A stretch of 64,000 nt of DNA from the NCBI GenBank assembly GCA_963573305.1, contig OY754333.1, forward strand, positions 14,778,599-14,842,598. The letters run 5' to 3'. A program made the position numbers and the translations under genes. Source of the DNA: Pyrrhosoma nymphula. Its lineage: Eukaryota; Arthropoda; Insecta; Odonata; Coenagrionidae. This document shows, one piece after another, positions 47,165-58,859 of this stretch; positions within the stretch are counted from its first letter, which is position 1, and every line of letters begins with the position of its first letter. Below the pieces are notes generated by a model. That model was not told the DNA's origin and searched no databases. It saw only the letters and a list, made by a program, of their open reading frames with translations.

Positions 47165-50124
47165 TTAAAAGACACGCATGAGAGTCATGTGCTCTTGCTA
47201 ATTATTTACATAATTTACATCATAGGTACATATTTCTTTTAACTAACCTTCATTGAATTTCATCAGAACCGTGAAAAATGAACTAAAAAACCGCGAATTT
47301 ACTTGGTCACAATGTGTAACCATTATTAATTATTCATTGTTCATTATTTCCGTGTATGCGACCTGTAAACTAAAGAGCAAAAGAATAAACGAAAATATCC
47401 TCTCGTTTAAGTGCAACACCTCCTCAGGGTAGCTTATTTTCTTACCAACACTCTGGCTGTTTGGCCCTTTCAGAAAATTTCTCAGGATATCTTTTGATTC
47501 TCATTTTAAGCTTTTTTCAACTTTTAAAGAAAACCTTTGATTTTCAAAAACCTATTTTTTACATTTTTATGAAAGCAATTTATTATTTCCGCCTACTTTT
47601 TATGCTTATATTAATTTTGATTAGATATCTCTTCCGAAAAATCAATTTTGCACAGAATCATTTTACGTTGAAGCAGCGAGTGTCATCAGTGTTGGTAAAA
47701 TGAGTTGCAGTACGCACACTAGTTCCTATATTTTTGTAATTGCCCTGAACTCATACGGCCTATGCAGCAAACAAATAGATTATAATAGCCTCGTCACTTA
47801 TGGAAATATAAGCTTTATTTAAAACATTAGCCGGGAAATTAGGTTGTCAGACTCTTGTCCTTGTTCTGTTTGGCCTTCACTGCTATTATTATGTCCATTT
47901 CGGTTATGCAAGGTAGTTTTATGACGCTATTTCAATTAAAAAAAGCTCCGTAGCTGGATTTACTCTCCTACCGTGTTGCCTAGTCTGTTTTTGGACTAGT
48001 CATTCAACGTGATACACTACCACAAAATCTTTATTGCGTCCAAAATACTTTTCATGATACTTTGCATTATAAAAAAACTCTTTCATGATGCTTTGCGTAA
48101 AGTACTTGTACTGCCGCAGTATTTCTCCGTAAATAGCTGTGACTTTCTCGTTTACTTTCATTTTTATTTACTTATTTCATTTTCTTTCGGTAACTTTGTG
48201 TCTTATGGATTTTGTTTCTCATAGCTTTTGATCTGGCTTTCTTTTTTTATCCTTCCAGAAATAATTCCGCGTTATCATAAGTTCTTTTTCCTTTAAGACT
48301 TATTTTCTCACTATCGGCGTACTGTAATCTTAAAATGCATTAGAACTCTGCCAATACAGTAAATAATGGGTACTAAAATAATCCCATTTTCTGGTTTATA
48401 GAGCGCAATTTTAATTTGGAAAATATTTATTATGATAGTGTAATACAAACTATTGATTATTACTTCACATTTATTATCATTTTAATATCTTCCGTTCTTT
48501 AGTTACATCCTTTTGTTATATTAATCTTTAGTGTTTTCATTTGATTCTTGCATATGCATAGTAATTTTTTTCTCTAGGCAATAACTTATTCACCTTTATT
48601 CAATATTTATTTACTAAGGCTGTTTTAAGAGATGTTTAGAAATTGCATCCTTCCCTTTCCAAATTTCAAGACTCAAATATTGCAGTGTAAACAAATTATT
48701 TCTTTTTTATTGCCATGCATAAATGTCGAATATAATAGGTATATTAATGCCATATATTTCAGTTGCATCCAATGAAAATTTAATAGGATATACATCATAT
48801 TTATTTTCAGACCAAAATCGTAATTCTTATAACAATATTAAAAATTGCGTAATAATGAATAATGTATGCGGTTATTATTTATGATTGACATTAAATTGAT
48901 TTTGACACGATTGTGTCATTATCGCGAGACTTATTTTTTTAACATATCTAAATTGCGAGAACTGAGTGCTTTTTTAAAATTATATCTTTCCTCTTGATGT
49001 CGCTTTTGTTGGTTGATACCCCCGTGAATAATATCCCTAGCCTTTATTTTGATTATCATGAAAACATTCCAAGAGATTGAAGAAGTATCCTAAAAAGAAG
49101 TCGAAAAACATTCGAATGTTCTGTTGAGCTTCTGTTTTTAATTTGAACTTGCCATGGCATGTGTACTATTAAATCCTTAGGTGACTGCAGTACATTTCTC
49201 TGAAAGATAAACTTTTTATTTGGGACGAAATTTATCCATTAAAATTATAGTGTACAAGAGATCAAAACTAGTTGTATCTTTCTACTCGGGATATAATTGA
49301 GTAAATTATGGTACTAATGACATAATTTCATTGAAATTTCTCCTGATTTAAATATTATGTAATTGTAAATATTATCTTTAATAACTTAATACATGGTTTT
49401 TATCTCTTGGAGTCTGAGCAAATAATAGATATATTTTACTCTTCCTCGGGCTCCGGTGTGACTCATGCATCCTTACAGATTTGGTTCTGTAGGGGTATCC
49501 ATTTAGGTCATGTTACCCTATTTCGATCTAGATTTGAGAAGCTGGACCTGTAAGAGAAGTTTGCCAGACGATCGTAGATGAATGAAGATTTCTGTTTCGG
49601 TACCTAATTATTTCATTCGTGGTATTCTGATGAACTGAAACTTCAGCATTTACTTATTCTTCTTTGCTTCAGCAAAATCTGTATCAAGAGAAGTTAGTTT
49701 TAAACATATTCCTCTTAGTATAGTATTTAATGATTGATTGACGTATTACATGTCCATATATATTTCTTCGATGAAATTCCTGATGTGGAGCAGAAAGTTG
49801 GAAATGCAGCCCTAGGTTTGACGCAGTTGATATTATTTAGCTATTTGAATATATAAGTCATAGAATAAATTAAAATAAGCAAAAGTGTTCATGAATGGAT
49901 TCCATAGCATAGGTAGTTTTACCTTGCATTTGTTGCAATAATCATTCCTAGAGCGCTTAAATAAAAACATCCTCGCGTACTTTTTGCGAATTCCCTAGCA
50001 GCGTAGCAGCCCTCCTGTATTTTTCTCTTCCGCTTGCTAATCCTCCCTTGCTTTCTCTTTTTTGTCTTCCCATCTTCATTGCTCCTAAATCTCATCACAT
50101 TCAGGATTTTGCGAGTACTAAAGT
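47165..50124. other. AT-rich intergenic DNA
   Basis: T-rich and A-rich DNA with short hydrophobic frames (47461-47703, 48009-48224) that look compositional. No gene or element is recognised. Confidence 0.5.
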
Positions 50125-50379
50125 TTTTAGGATACGAATGTTAGAAGGTTGGAAATGCCGACAATCGATTGAGTGTGGGAGATGGTGGTAACGGAAAGAA
50201 GGTTGAGGGCGAAGATTAGGCAGAGACAGCTCAGAAAAATGGATAGGGAAGTCGCTGATAAGAAAGGTTGTACGAATGTGAGTCACAAAGGAGAGAATAC
50301 ATGGCAAGCTTGGAAGAGGAATGATAAGGGTAGGAACTTTGTCCGTCATCAAGAAGTTTGGAAGATTCGGAGAACTTAA
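50125..50379 (+). pseudogene. Possible C-terminal tail of a non-LTR retrotransposon
   Basis: The frame from 50173 reads RRLRAKIRQRQLRKMD followed by KKGCTNVSHKGE. This recalls the block after the RT in many non-LTR elements (basic RQRQLRFxGH, then DGL and a GK-E-K-GRGR segment). The preceding bases give RMLEGW in another frame. No RT core is attached. The similarity is short and the call tentative. Confidence 0.35.
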
Positions 50380-50489
50380 GAGACTTTCAGTGGATGGGAG
50401 AGCTGATGGAATATTAGAGAGTTTTTAGTAAAAGTCCGATCTGCTATTGGGTTTCTATAGGAGAGTACGACATGTGAAGTATTGGTTCC

Positions 50490-51150
50490 GTCCAATAGAA
50501 CTTAAAGCTTTTGACCCCTTGGTTCCTTTCGTTAAGAGTAGGATAATAACGAAGTAGGATTTCTGACCTCATTTCCTAAAGAATTATGTAATCAACCAAC
50601 CGTTTTCATTGCCGTAATCTTAATGCCATAAAATATCCTATAACAGCGTTTACCAAACCTTTAAGTCTCGGGGACTTGGAAATGGTAATTACAAACTTTG
50701 GGACTTTTCCTCAAGGACCGGTACAGGGCGGCGGACTACGCTTAGGGAAATGCTGCCATAAAAGAAGGAACCTATCAATAGGTCGATGCCGAATACGCCG
50801 CTGTCAGGTCGGGCAAGGATTAGAAAAGAACCTTGGCATTTGGTTCCTTTCCTGAAAAACTAACTAATTGTTGAACGGAGAGAATGGTTAGAATTTTCAT
50901 AAAAGGCTAGAAAAGTCTCTGGTATGGAGTAAATTAGACCTCTCCAAACTTACCGTTGCCATATACGCAACTTCTGGGTTGGGAAAGGATCTGCAAATGA
51001 TCTCAGTTGTCGATTCTTATCCCTTAGAACCAACTAACCGTAGGGTAGGGAAAATGGCTATTGCCGCCCGGAAATGCAAGAGAAGACTTTGGTATGAAGT
51101 AAATTAAGATTTCAAAATCTCCAAACCTAACAACCCATTGGGTAGGGTAT
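50490..51150. repeat. Degenerate tandem array, about 175-bp unit, 3-4 copies
   Basis: Recurrent blocks mark the units: TTGGTTCCTTTC (50519, 50839) with diverged forms near 50693 and 51012; GGTATGGAGTAAATTA (about 50918) and GGTATGAAGTAAATTA (about 51092); and ATACGC followed by GGT.GGG.AAGGAT (about 50792 and 50953). The last three intervals are near 170-177 bases; earlier copies are shortened. The copies differ strongly, so this is an old satellite-like or transposon-internal array. Confidence 0.55.
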
Positions 51151-51810
51151 CAAACGGTCTTGTCCTCTGCTCTCTTCTTGGGCCGTTCTTGGCTGAGTTC
51201 CTCTCTTCCCCCACTTCCTTTCAGCCTCCCACTCGCCCTTCTTCACCCAACCAGTCTCTCATCAGCAACCTCCTTCCTTATGGTGGTCTCACCTCTCCCC
51301 TTCTCCCTCTCCTCTTTCTCTTCCTCTGCCAAGTTTCAAGCTCACCTCGCCTGAGAGGGTTCGGTGGGGGATGTGACCCTCTACGGGTGATGCTGGGGGG
51401 ATGTTTGGGGTGGGCAGAGGAGGAGGTGGCGCGATCCAGGGAATAAGGGGGGTGGGAGAGAGGAAGTCCTACGGGGGGGGGGGGGGGTTGAGGTGTCCCC
51501 CTCCCCCCCGCTGTGCTTCCGTGCAATCGCTCAACCGCTCCGCTGCGTTATTGGGCTTCCAGCGCCTCTTCCGTCGACTCCGGAAATCTGTATTTATGGG
51601 ACGGAATGGTTAATTCCGAGGGGGGACGCGGGAGACGTTGGGTTGTCCAAGAGTGGCCCGGAGGATACTAACCGGAGGGGTTTGGGGGCAAGTGTAAGGG
51701 GGCGGAGTGGGAGGGCGAAGGAGAGGAGGTTGTATTGTGTCAGGGTGCTCAGTCTGACAGTCTAGCTTGGCGAGAAGTTTCGTATAACATATTGTGTTGG
51801 GCAAGGATGG
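51151..51810. repeat. Pyrimidine-rich then G-rich block with G15 tract
   Basis: 51160-51345 is C/T-rich and 51360-51770 is G-rich on the plus strand. An uninterrupted run of 15 G lies at 51473-51487, followed about 10 bases later by a C-rich run. Open frames (51138-51446, 51493-51765 and minus 51278-51526) follow composition. G-quadruplex formation is likely on the plus strand. Confidence 0.55.
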
Positions 51811-54800
51811 ACCTTGGGGATGGATGGGATTGTGGTGGGTTTTCCAACGTTCGGAATGAGTGGCTGGGCGTTACTCATGGGAAAGAAGTGGTGGAAGGGA
51901 ATGCATAAAATGTATATGCTAAAAAAGTAGTCTCCATGCATCGTTACTGCCTATGTGTAGTGGATTTATCACCAAATAAACTGTCGGTCCGTGGGCACAG
52001 TTATAAATTATAAAAGTTTTTTTAACTTTTTTTTCTTTTTTTCTTTCTTTCGATAGTTTCTTGAGACAAATAACATGATTTAATGCAGTACCTTTTGGAA
52101 TGCCAGGGTGTCGTGCGGATTCCTTACATTACGAGGTTGTTAACCACCTTATTTTTGGTCACCGGTACATTTGTGCTGCACGTTGTTATTCTCAAATATT
52201 GTTAGGTTTGTTTAGAATTATATTCCTACCCGGCGAGAATTTTTTTGATCCACCGTAGTGGACAGTCCTGACAATGTAGTCCCGCACTGTGGGCTGATTT
52301 TTCAAAATATTACGTCATAAAGCTGTTTTTCGCGGATAAAAACCTTATGCTTTAATCCATATCATCTGAAGTTCCTATTTTTCTCCTATCTTTTTCATGC
52401 TTACTTACATTTCTTCCCTCGTTAATATGTCATCAGGCTCTCCAGGTACCTTTTGCTACTTCCATCTAATTTCTTCTATTAGCTTCCTTTCCCCTGCCTT
52501 CAGCACACCACGTACAATTATACAGATATGAACACCAGCCAGAAAAAAATGTACGAGCATGTTCTGCTGAGCGAAGATTATGGCGACGAGAGATGTGTGC
52601 ACACGTAAGTTGGCCAAGTGCTTTGAGAGTATTGTGTAAGGTATTGCTATCAAAGAGAGAACATTTTTGCAAGGAGACACGGAACACTAAGGGATTAATA
52701 ATTTATTGATGAAGGAGGTTTGGGCATACTGGAAGGAAAAAATTGTACCCTGAAATTCTTGAGAGAAAGCAGTTCTAGATTGCCATTATAAGAATAAAGG
52801 ATATTCAAAATGAATTTCAGTTTGGTTTCTTGTATTGTGATTGAAAAAAAAAATGTATAGTGAAGATAAAAAGAATTTGTGGTCACGTTACGATAGTGGG
52901 GAAGTAATAATGTTTTTTTTTAAAAGAGAGGCTTGACCCTGCCGCAAAATGTACTTGAATTACCTTGGACATTTACTTAAGGGAGAAATAATAATAATTG
53001 AGGTAAAATTGAATCTGTAGTGTCCTTTTTACCGCAAAACCTCTTTTACACATAGAATAAAAAATAATTTAAATACATATTTAATACTTGAGAATAACTA
53101 CCAGGTCAAGAAAAGTGACATTTTGAGGAGCGTTGCAGGGTGTAGACCTGTGAGGCACTCGGAGAAGGTCAGGAAGTGGAATGGGAATCACCGTCGTTTG
53201 GAGATTTAGTCGCTCAATCTCGCTCTAGCAAGGGGTTGTTGGAGCAGGGATTCTCCGATGGAAATGTGTTGAGGCTGAGGTCGAAGGGATGTACGTGTCC
53301 CCCCTCACCCTCGGTACCGGAGGGTTAAGTCCCAGAGGGACACGATAGGGTGAGAGGATTGAGAAATTTACTTATTTTTTTCATCCAGTCTGCCAAATAT
53401 GCTTCCTGCCGGTCCAGGAAAATGTGTGGGTGATATAAATCTCCATAAAAAGTGGAGATTTTTCTTTATCCTTTGTTTTCCTGAGAACCATTAATTATTC
53501 AAAGCTGTTTAATAGCTGAGTGAATTGAGGAGGAAACTGCTGAATGAATGCCTTTAAATAAGAGACGATCCGAATCGAGTCTGATGATGCGAGGCACCAT
53601 TTTTAACTTGATACATTTGAATATGAATTGCTCGTAGATTAGAAAACGCAGTGATTTCAATTTTTATTCTAGATTCCCCGAGGATTTAATGCTAGTATTA
53701 GATGCAAATTCTTTTCTTTTTGATGGTTAAACCCATATGGTTTGATTATGCAAGTCATTCATCATTAGTGACACTGTAAGAACGCTAATTAAATAAAAAT
53801 AATCTGCCAAGAGATTCATTGGAATGAATCGTGAATTAAATTTATTTCAAAGTATCAGTGACTTGATTGAAATTTGATATTATTAGTTTGAGATCCAATT
53901 CCATTCTGGTTCGTAAAATAAATTATTATTCAATGGCGTTTCAGTTGTGTGAAACCATAATTCATGTCTTCTTCCAAGTTTATCTCAGGAAAATTTCATT
54001 TTACGTCCGCGAAAAATGTAATTGTCATTGCAAGTCTAATGAATGAAATCTTAATTCACTGCATGGCATTTAGATTCACTCACTCAGTGATTCAACCCGA
54101 AGGTTGGTTTGGATAGTAAAGGGTAGATCTCACTCTCCCAGACTAAGCCACAGGCGTGTGGATTTCACACATTCAGGGGAGGCGGGCCAGTTCTTTTCCC
54201 TGGGCCACCTCGAACTCCGAGGATTTTTTGTTCGGGGGCGTCTGAAGGCTTCACTCGGAATGCATATATAAAATTAATTATAATGTTTAACTGATGTATT
54301 CTTAATTCGTGTGTTGCAAATAGTCATCATCTTCCTATCTCATGACATAGATTATTCGTCAGAATTTAATCAATTCTGCATAAGGTTAAATTGCTCGATG
54401 AAAACATACGACGTATTTAATGGTATAAAGTGTACTAAGGTTGCTGGGAGAATTAATCATCCGAATTCAAAATATGGAATAGCACCGTAAAATGTTGGAT
54501 TTAAAGTGAATGCAAATGTTTACCTTAGTTATTTTTGTGGCTATGGGAATAATGTTTTTGTAGCCAAAATACCGTATAATCTGTTATTATGCCTTTTTGA
54601 GAACACTATGATAGATGAAATTGACTTTTGCGAGTGATGAAGAAGACCGATACTCCGTGGAATCCCGCTTTGAAATTCAATGCGGAAATATAAATCCATG
54701 CGATTCCACTAACCATGAGTTCTACAGTTGGCTTATGCAATACACTGGACTATTCTTCTATCTGCAACTATTTATTTTATGTCCTTCATTTTTTCATTAC

Positions 54801-56189
54801 GATTGTTACCTTTTTAAATTTAAAATTCTTATTTCTTACTTTTACCCCCGAAGGTTCTGGAGTTTAGGAAAATATTTCACAAAAATGAATGAAATGTAAA
54901 TAATAAACGGTGTAGTTGTAAATTTGTCAAATTTCTTTTTTTCAAAATTATATTAAGTCACCGACCAAGCACTGTTTGAAATACAAGAACAGTTTTGAGT
55001 ATTGTATCTGAACTATCATGGAGCAAAACTACTGGATTTGAACGGCTTCTGTCATCTCTCAAGATAGTTTCCTCTATTCCCTTTTCTGTTACAACCTCAT
55101 AATGGAATTTACCCTTTAGATGATGTGCATAAATACGGGTGAGTTTCAGGCAGTGAAGCGCGTAGGATCCCAGCGAAATGTCGGAACACACAAGCTCCCT
55201 CTCTGTATCTCCTTCCTCCCGTACCTTAGCCGCTCCCTAAAGATGCCAGGGAATAAGGGAACACATGTGCCGAGGTGGTGGCGTGGCGGGGGGTTGATGG
55301 CGTCGGTTTAAACTGCGTGAAATGCCAGAGCGTAGAATGGGAAAGTTTTGGCCGTTGAATTTAATGATGCACGCGAGAATTTCAGTGAGGGAAAAGAAGA
55401 GGGAGGAGAAAGGAAGGGATGAGAAGGCAAGGTGCGATGTGGGAGACGCAATTCAGATGGGATTAAAACAGGCGGGTGGAAAAGTGTCGGAGGACAGCTA
55501 GAACGAGGAGTCAAGGTCAGAAGGTTATGGGAAACGGGAATAGAAATGGGAATTTAGGGAACAAAAGGACATGGGCGGAATGAGGGATTGGGGTCTTGCC
55601 GTCCCTGCCGTGGATTTGCCCTAAGGACCAGTGACGTTTTTCCCCATTCTTTCTGCCGCCGTCGTCGCCGACATTTGCGGTGAAAGTGGTCTGGTCCATG
55701 GCTGTTGAAGAAGGTACGGTATCAGCGGGGAAGCCTGTATAACATGAGGGCATTATTTCATTCGATAACAGTAAATGTTGTGTAACAAATGGAAACGAGA
55801 CAATTGAAGTCACTTGTAACAGTGAATACTTGTTTTTTTTTTTAAATAGAAAGAGTAGACTTCAATCTATTACAGTTCAGTGGTAACTGCTGATTCTACG
55901 ATTATCCTCATCTGCTTGTCCTTCATTTTTCTTCGAATTAAAAGTGAATCTCACAGTAGAATGGCCCTTAGTCTATGAGGCTAACAGCATTTCTAAACAA
56001 ATTGAATGCTAAATATATAAAAACTTGAAAAAAATTTAATGGTAACTATTTTATAGTTTTATTCATGACATTGATTTTAAAGGTCGGCTATCGAATGAAC
56101 TTTGGACCTCTGAACCCATGAGTTTAATTCTCAGTTGAACTAATACTTTTTAGCATAGGCTGCAAATCAATATAAAGGGTGATTTGATT
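51811..56189. other. Mostly AT-rich intergenic DNA with two GC-richer parts
   Basis: GC-richer segments lie at about 53130-53350, 54070-54260 (with a CCTCG/CGAGG hairpin near 54208) and 55140-55720. The frames at 52456-52687 (minus) and 54615-54899 (plus) are unrecognised. No gene or bounded element can be supported. Confidence 0.4.
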
Positions 56190-57030
56190 TTATGTCACCT
56201 TACCTCCTTGGCAATTCAATCCTCAGAAGGGTTTTGGCCTCGTCAACAATGTGCCTCCAAACTTCTCTGTTCTCTGCTTCCTGTGCTCTCCTCCCCATTC
56301 TCTTTAGGTCCTTCCTAAGCAGCTCTTCTCATCTCAACCTTGGTCTCCCAAGTGGACGTCGTCCATGCGGCTGCCCATCACACACTGCTTTTATAAGCGA
56401 CTCTTGGCTCCTCCACAATTGCCCTGGCCATCTTAGTCTTCTACTTTTTATTAGAGCCACTACATCTGGGAACTTACGCAGCATTCTTAGTTCTCCATTT
56501 TTTACAATCATCCAAACTCTATTGTTGTTTAATGGGCAGCATATTTTCCTAAGCACTCTATTTTAGAACACTATCAGCTTCCTTTCCATATCTTTATTCA
56601 GGGCCCATGTCTCAGCTCCATACAGTAAAACAGGTAGGATTATAGTAAGGTATATACTTATATTTGTGATCCATGATAGTATTCTTGACTTAAGGAGTTT
56701 TTCAAGAGCCCACTAGCTTTTTAATGCTGACACAATTCTTTTTATTTCATACTCTTCTCGATTGTCATCTGTTATCACTCCTAGATATTGAAATTCTCTG
56801 ACCATTTCAAATTCCATATCCCCAACTATAAAATTTGTTTTGGTTTACTTCCTTTGATTTCGTTATTATTATTTTTGATAATTCTATTAAATCAGCCTTC
56901 CTCTCTACCACCAGTGCCACATCATCCACAAAGGCTAAAATATTGATTTTTGATTCCATTTTTAATCCAAATACTGACTGATTAGTGACTTCCAGGGCTT
57001 TCTCGAGGCCAGGGCAAGTTGATTTTATGT
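56190..57030 (-). pseudogene. Non-LTR RT C-terminal fragment with FVDD box
   Basis: Minus-strand translation from about 57030 gives EKALEVTNQS and then INILAFVDDVALVVERKADL (56945-56885 region), the RT catalytic block with Val where Ala is usual. Further downstream are ILPVLLYG, VLRKICCPL, KNGELRML, VALIKSRRLRWPGQL, GQPHGRRPLGRPRLR and, near 56195, VDEAKTLLRIELP. This is the ordered C-terminal half of a non-LTR retrotransposon protein ending close to 56190. Stops and frame changes are frequent. It differs from the RTE at 41 kb and is another lineage. Confidence 0.75.
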
Positions 57031-57206
57031 TAAGATGATTTTCTGACAGGGCGACTGCTAACTGCTTATTTTCGGAATTGAATTGACTGTGAATTGGCCC
57101 ACAAGACTTGAGCTTGTATGATTCAAAGTCCTAAATCAAAATGACTTCCGTATGCTGAAGATGGTCATCCTTTCCGTATACTTAGTGCTGAGTTATCTGT
57201 TCATAT

Positions 57207-58497
57207 AATAGTTGGGATTAACGATTTAAAAAATTAACGTTAAAATTAATCGTTAAAAATATAGTTAACTATTTAACTTAATCGTTACTTTTTAGAAGAG
57301 TTAACTTTACGTCATTAAAATTAGACATTAACTGATACAAAACTAACTTCAGTTAATTTTTTTTCGTTAGTTTTTGGCGGATGCCGACCTGTTCGAATTT
57401 GAGCACAAATCCAACAGACAAAGGGGAAAATAAATCGGTATCTAAGAATGCAGTACACCTGGGTAGTTGTGCAAGAATTCAATGATTTGGCCCAGACGAA
57501 TACATCCAAATAATAGCGGGGTTTAGTGGAGTGACCACCAAAGATTAGGAACGCACCCTCAGACTAGAAAACACGAGACCACTCGAAGACCATGTCCGAG
57601 GGCACGAATGCCTTACTCGACGACGAGACGTCGTCGTGTCATCAATACTACATAGATGAACACGAGAAAGGGGGTCACCATTAACCTATGACTGGTAGCG
57701 AGGGGGACGTGTTCATTCAAAGTAACGTATCTGTAAAATGCGCCAGTTTACGCATAACTTACTCGGCGAAATCCCGTTGTCAGCAGAGTTGAGTGATCGC
57801 AAACATTTGTCGATCGGGACGGATGTCCAAAAACATTTTGAAACGAGAATGTTATTAAGTTCAATGACTATTTAAATAAAAGTTAAATAATTTTTTCTTG
57901 AATTTGAAGTTTTTGTTTATTTATTTTATCTTAATTGCGAAAAAATAGCTTTTAAAATTACTTTTTTAAAGTTTCTTAATAGTGACTGAAAAAGTAACTT
58001 TTATTGAAAAAATTAATTTTTTTTAACTTTAACTTAAACTTCGAAGCTCAGTCCGGTTGTTCCCTTGCGAGCGTGCGGTTTTTCCATTGCAAGCGTGCAG
58101 TTGAATCAAGCGCGATTACAAGAAAATACGTACGTTTTTACTTAGGTGTCCGTTTTGGTTACCTGAAATGGCAACTAAAAAGACTTCGAAAGATGTAGTG
58201 GGTGAAGAGTTGGTGAACTACTTGTTATCGCTAAGTGATGACGATTGCTCTGAGGAATATGACGAGAGCGAGCGTCTGAGTGACGATGTGAATTCGGATT
58301 CAGATGACTCTGACATTGTGACGCAGAGGAAAAAGCCTAGACGTATAGTGGAAAGTGACGAAGATGGTGCAAGCAGTGACGTGACAGCAGTGAGTTAATT
58401 TTTCAGAAGAATAAATTTTAATTTTAACTTGTTACCTTTTTAGACACAATAATTGACTTTAAAATTAATAGATTAATTTTTTAAGTTCCCACCTATA
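57207..58497. mobile_element. hAT-like element, 1.29 kb, with 8-bp duplication
   Basis: The left end AATAGTTGGGATTAACG (57207) and the right end, read inward, TATAGGTGGGAACTTAA (58497) are imperfect inverted repeats, and both continue into AAAAAATTAA-rich sequence. The flanks GTTCATAT (57199-57206) and GTTCACAT (58498-58505) match at seven of eight bases. Subterminal regions are rich in GTTAA/TTAAC. Near 57636-57658 is a CGACGA/TCGTCG stem. No transposase domain is recognised; a short acidic ORF lies at 58168-58398. This is probably a non-autonomous or internally deleted hAT-superfamily element. Confidence 0.6.
58168..58398 (+). CDS. Short acidic ORF inside the hAT-like element
   Basis: The 76-codon frame starts MATKKTSKDVVGEELVNYLL and is then rich in Asp, Glu and Ser, with a basic QRKKPRR patch and a second acidic patch. 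Acidic N-termini of this kind are common in transposase-derived and nuclear proteins, including piggyBac-type proteins, but no catalytic domain follows before the stop. It could be the first exon of a longer protein, a deleted transposase N-terminus or chance. I do not recognise a specific family. Confidence 0.3.
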   Translation: MATKKTSKDVVGEELVNYLLSLSDDDCSEEYDESERLSDDVNSDSDDSDIVTQRKKPRRIVESDEDGASSDVTAVS

Positions 58498-58580
58498 GTT
58501 CACATTGCTTTTAAAGCATATACTTATTTCCCCACAAGTTAATATATGCATTTCGTGGTTGTCACCATCCCTGTTCTTAG

Positions 58581-58859
58581 ATTGTTTTCGTGTCTCTGAA
58601 AGGCAGGCAAACATTCTATTTCTATGCTATATTCCAAGGAAGTGGAAAATAGCCGACTCGTTCACGGAATTCATCGATCAGGCCAAGAAAATTAAGGGTG
58701 AGAGATTGAGACGGAAGCGGAAATTGAAATGAACTGGACTTAACTCCAAGACAAAGATTGTGAAGGGAAAAAAATAACTGTGAGGAAATTTCGAGTAGGA
58801 TATTGATTATATACAATGAAACCGTCACTATTTTCCATTCTTTAACATTCGGAAATAAA
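58581..58859 (+). CDS. Candidate terminal exon of an unrecognised gene
   Basis: A pyrimidine-rich tract ending CCTGTTCTTAG (58570-58580) is a good splice acceptor. The open frame after it reads CFRVSERQAN, later SFTEFIDQAKKIKGERL, and ends RKRKLK at 58732. An AATAAA signal follows at 58854-58859. The lysine/arginine-rich end looks protein-like but matches nothing I know. The hAT-like element ends 83 bases upstream of the acceptor, in what would be the last intron. Coding status is unproven. Confidence 0.3.

Noticed and set aside
49627..49650. CTGATGAACTGAAAC as a hammerhead core
   Set aside because: There is no helix II between CTGATGA and GAAA, so the fold cannot form.
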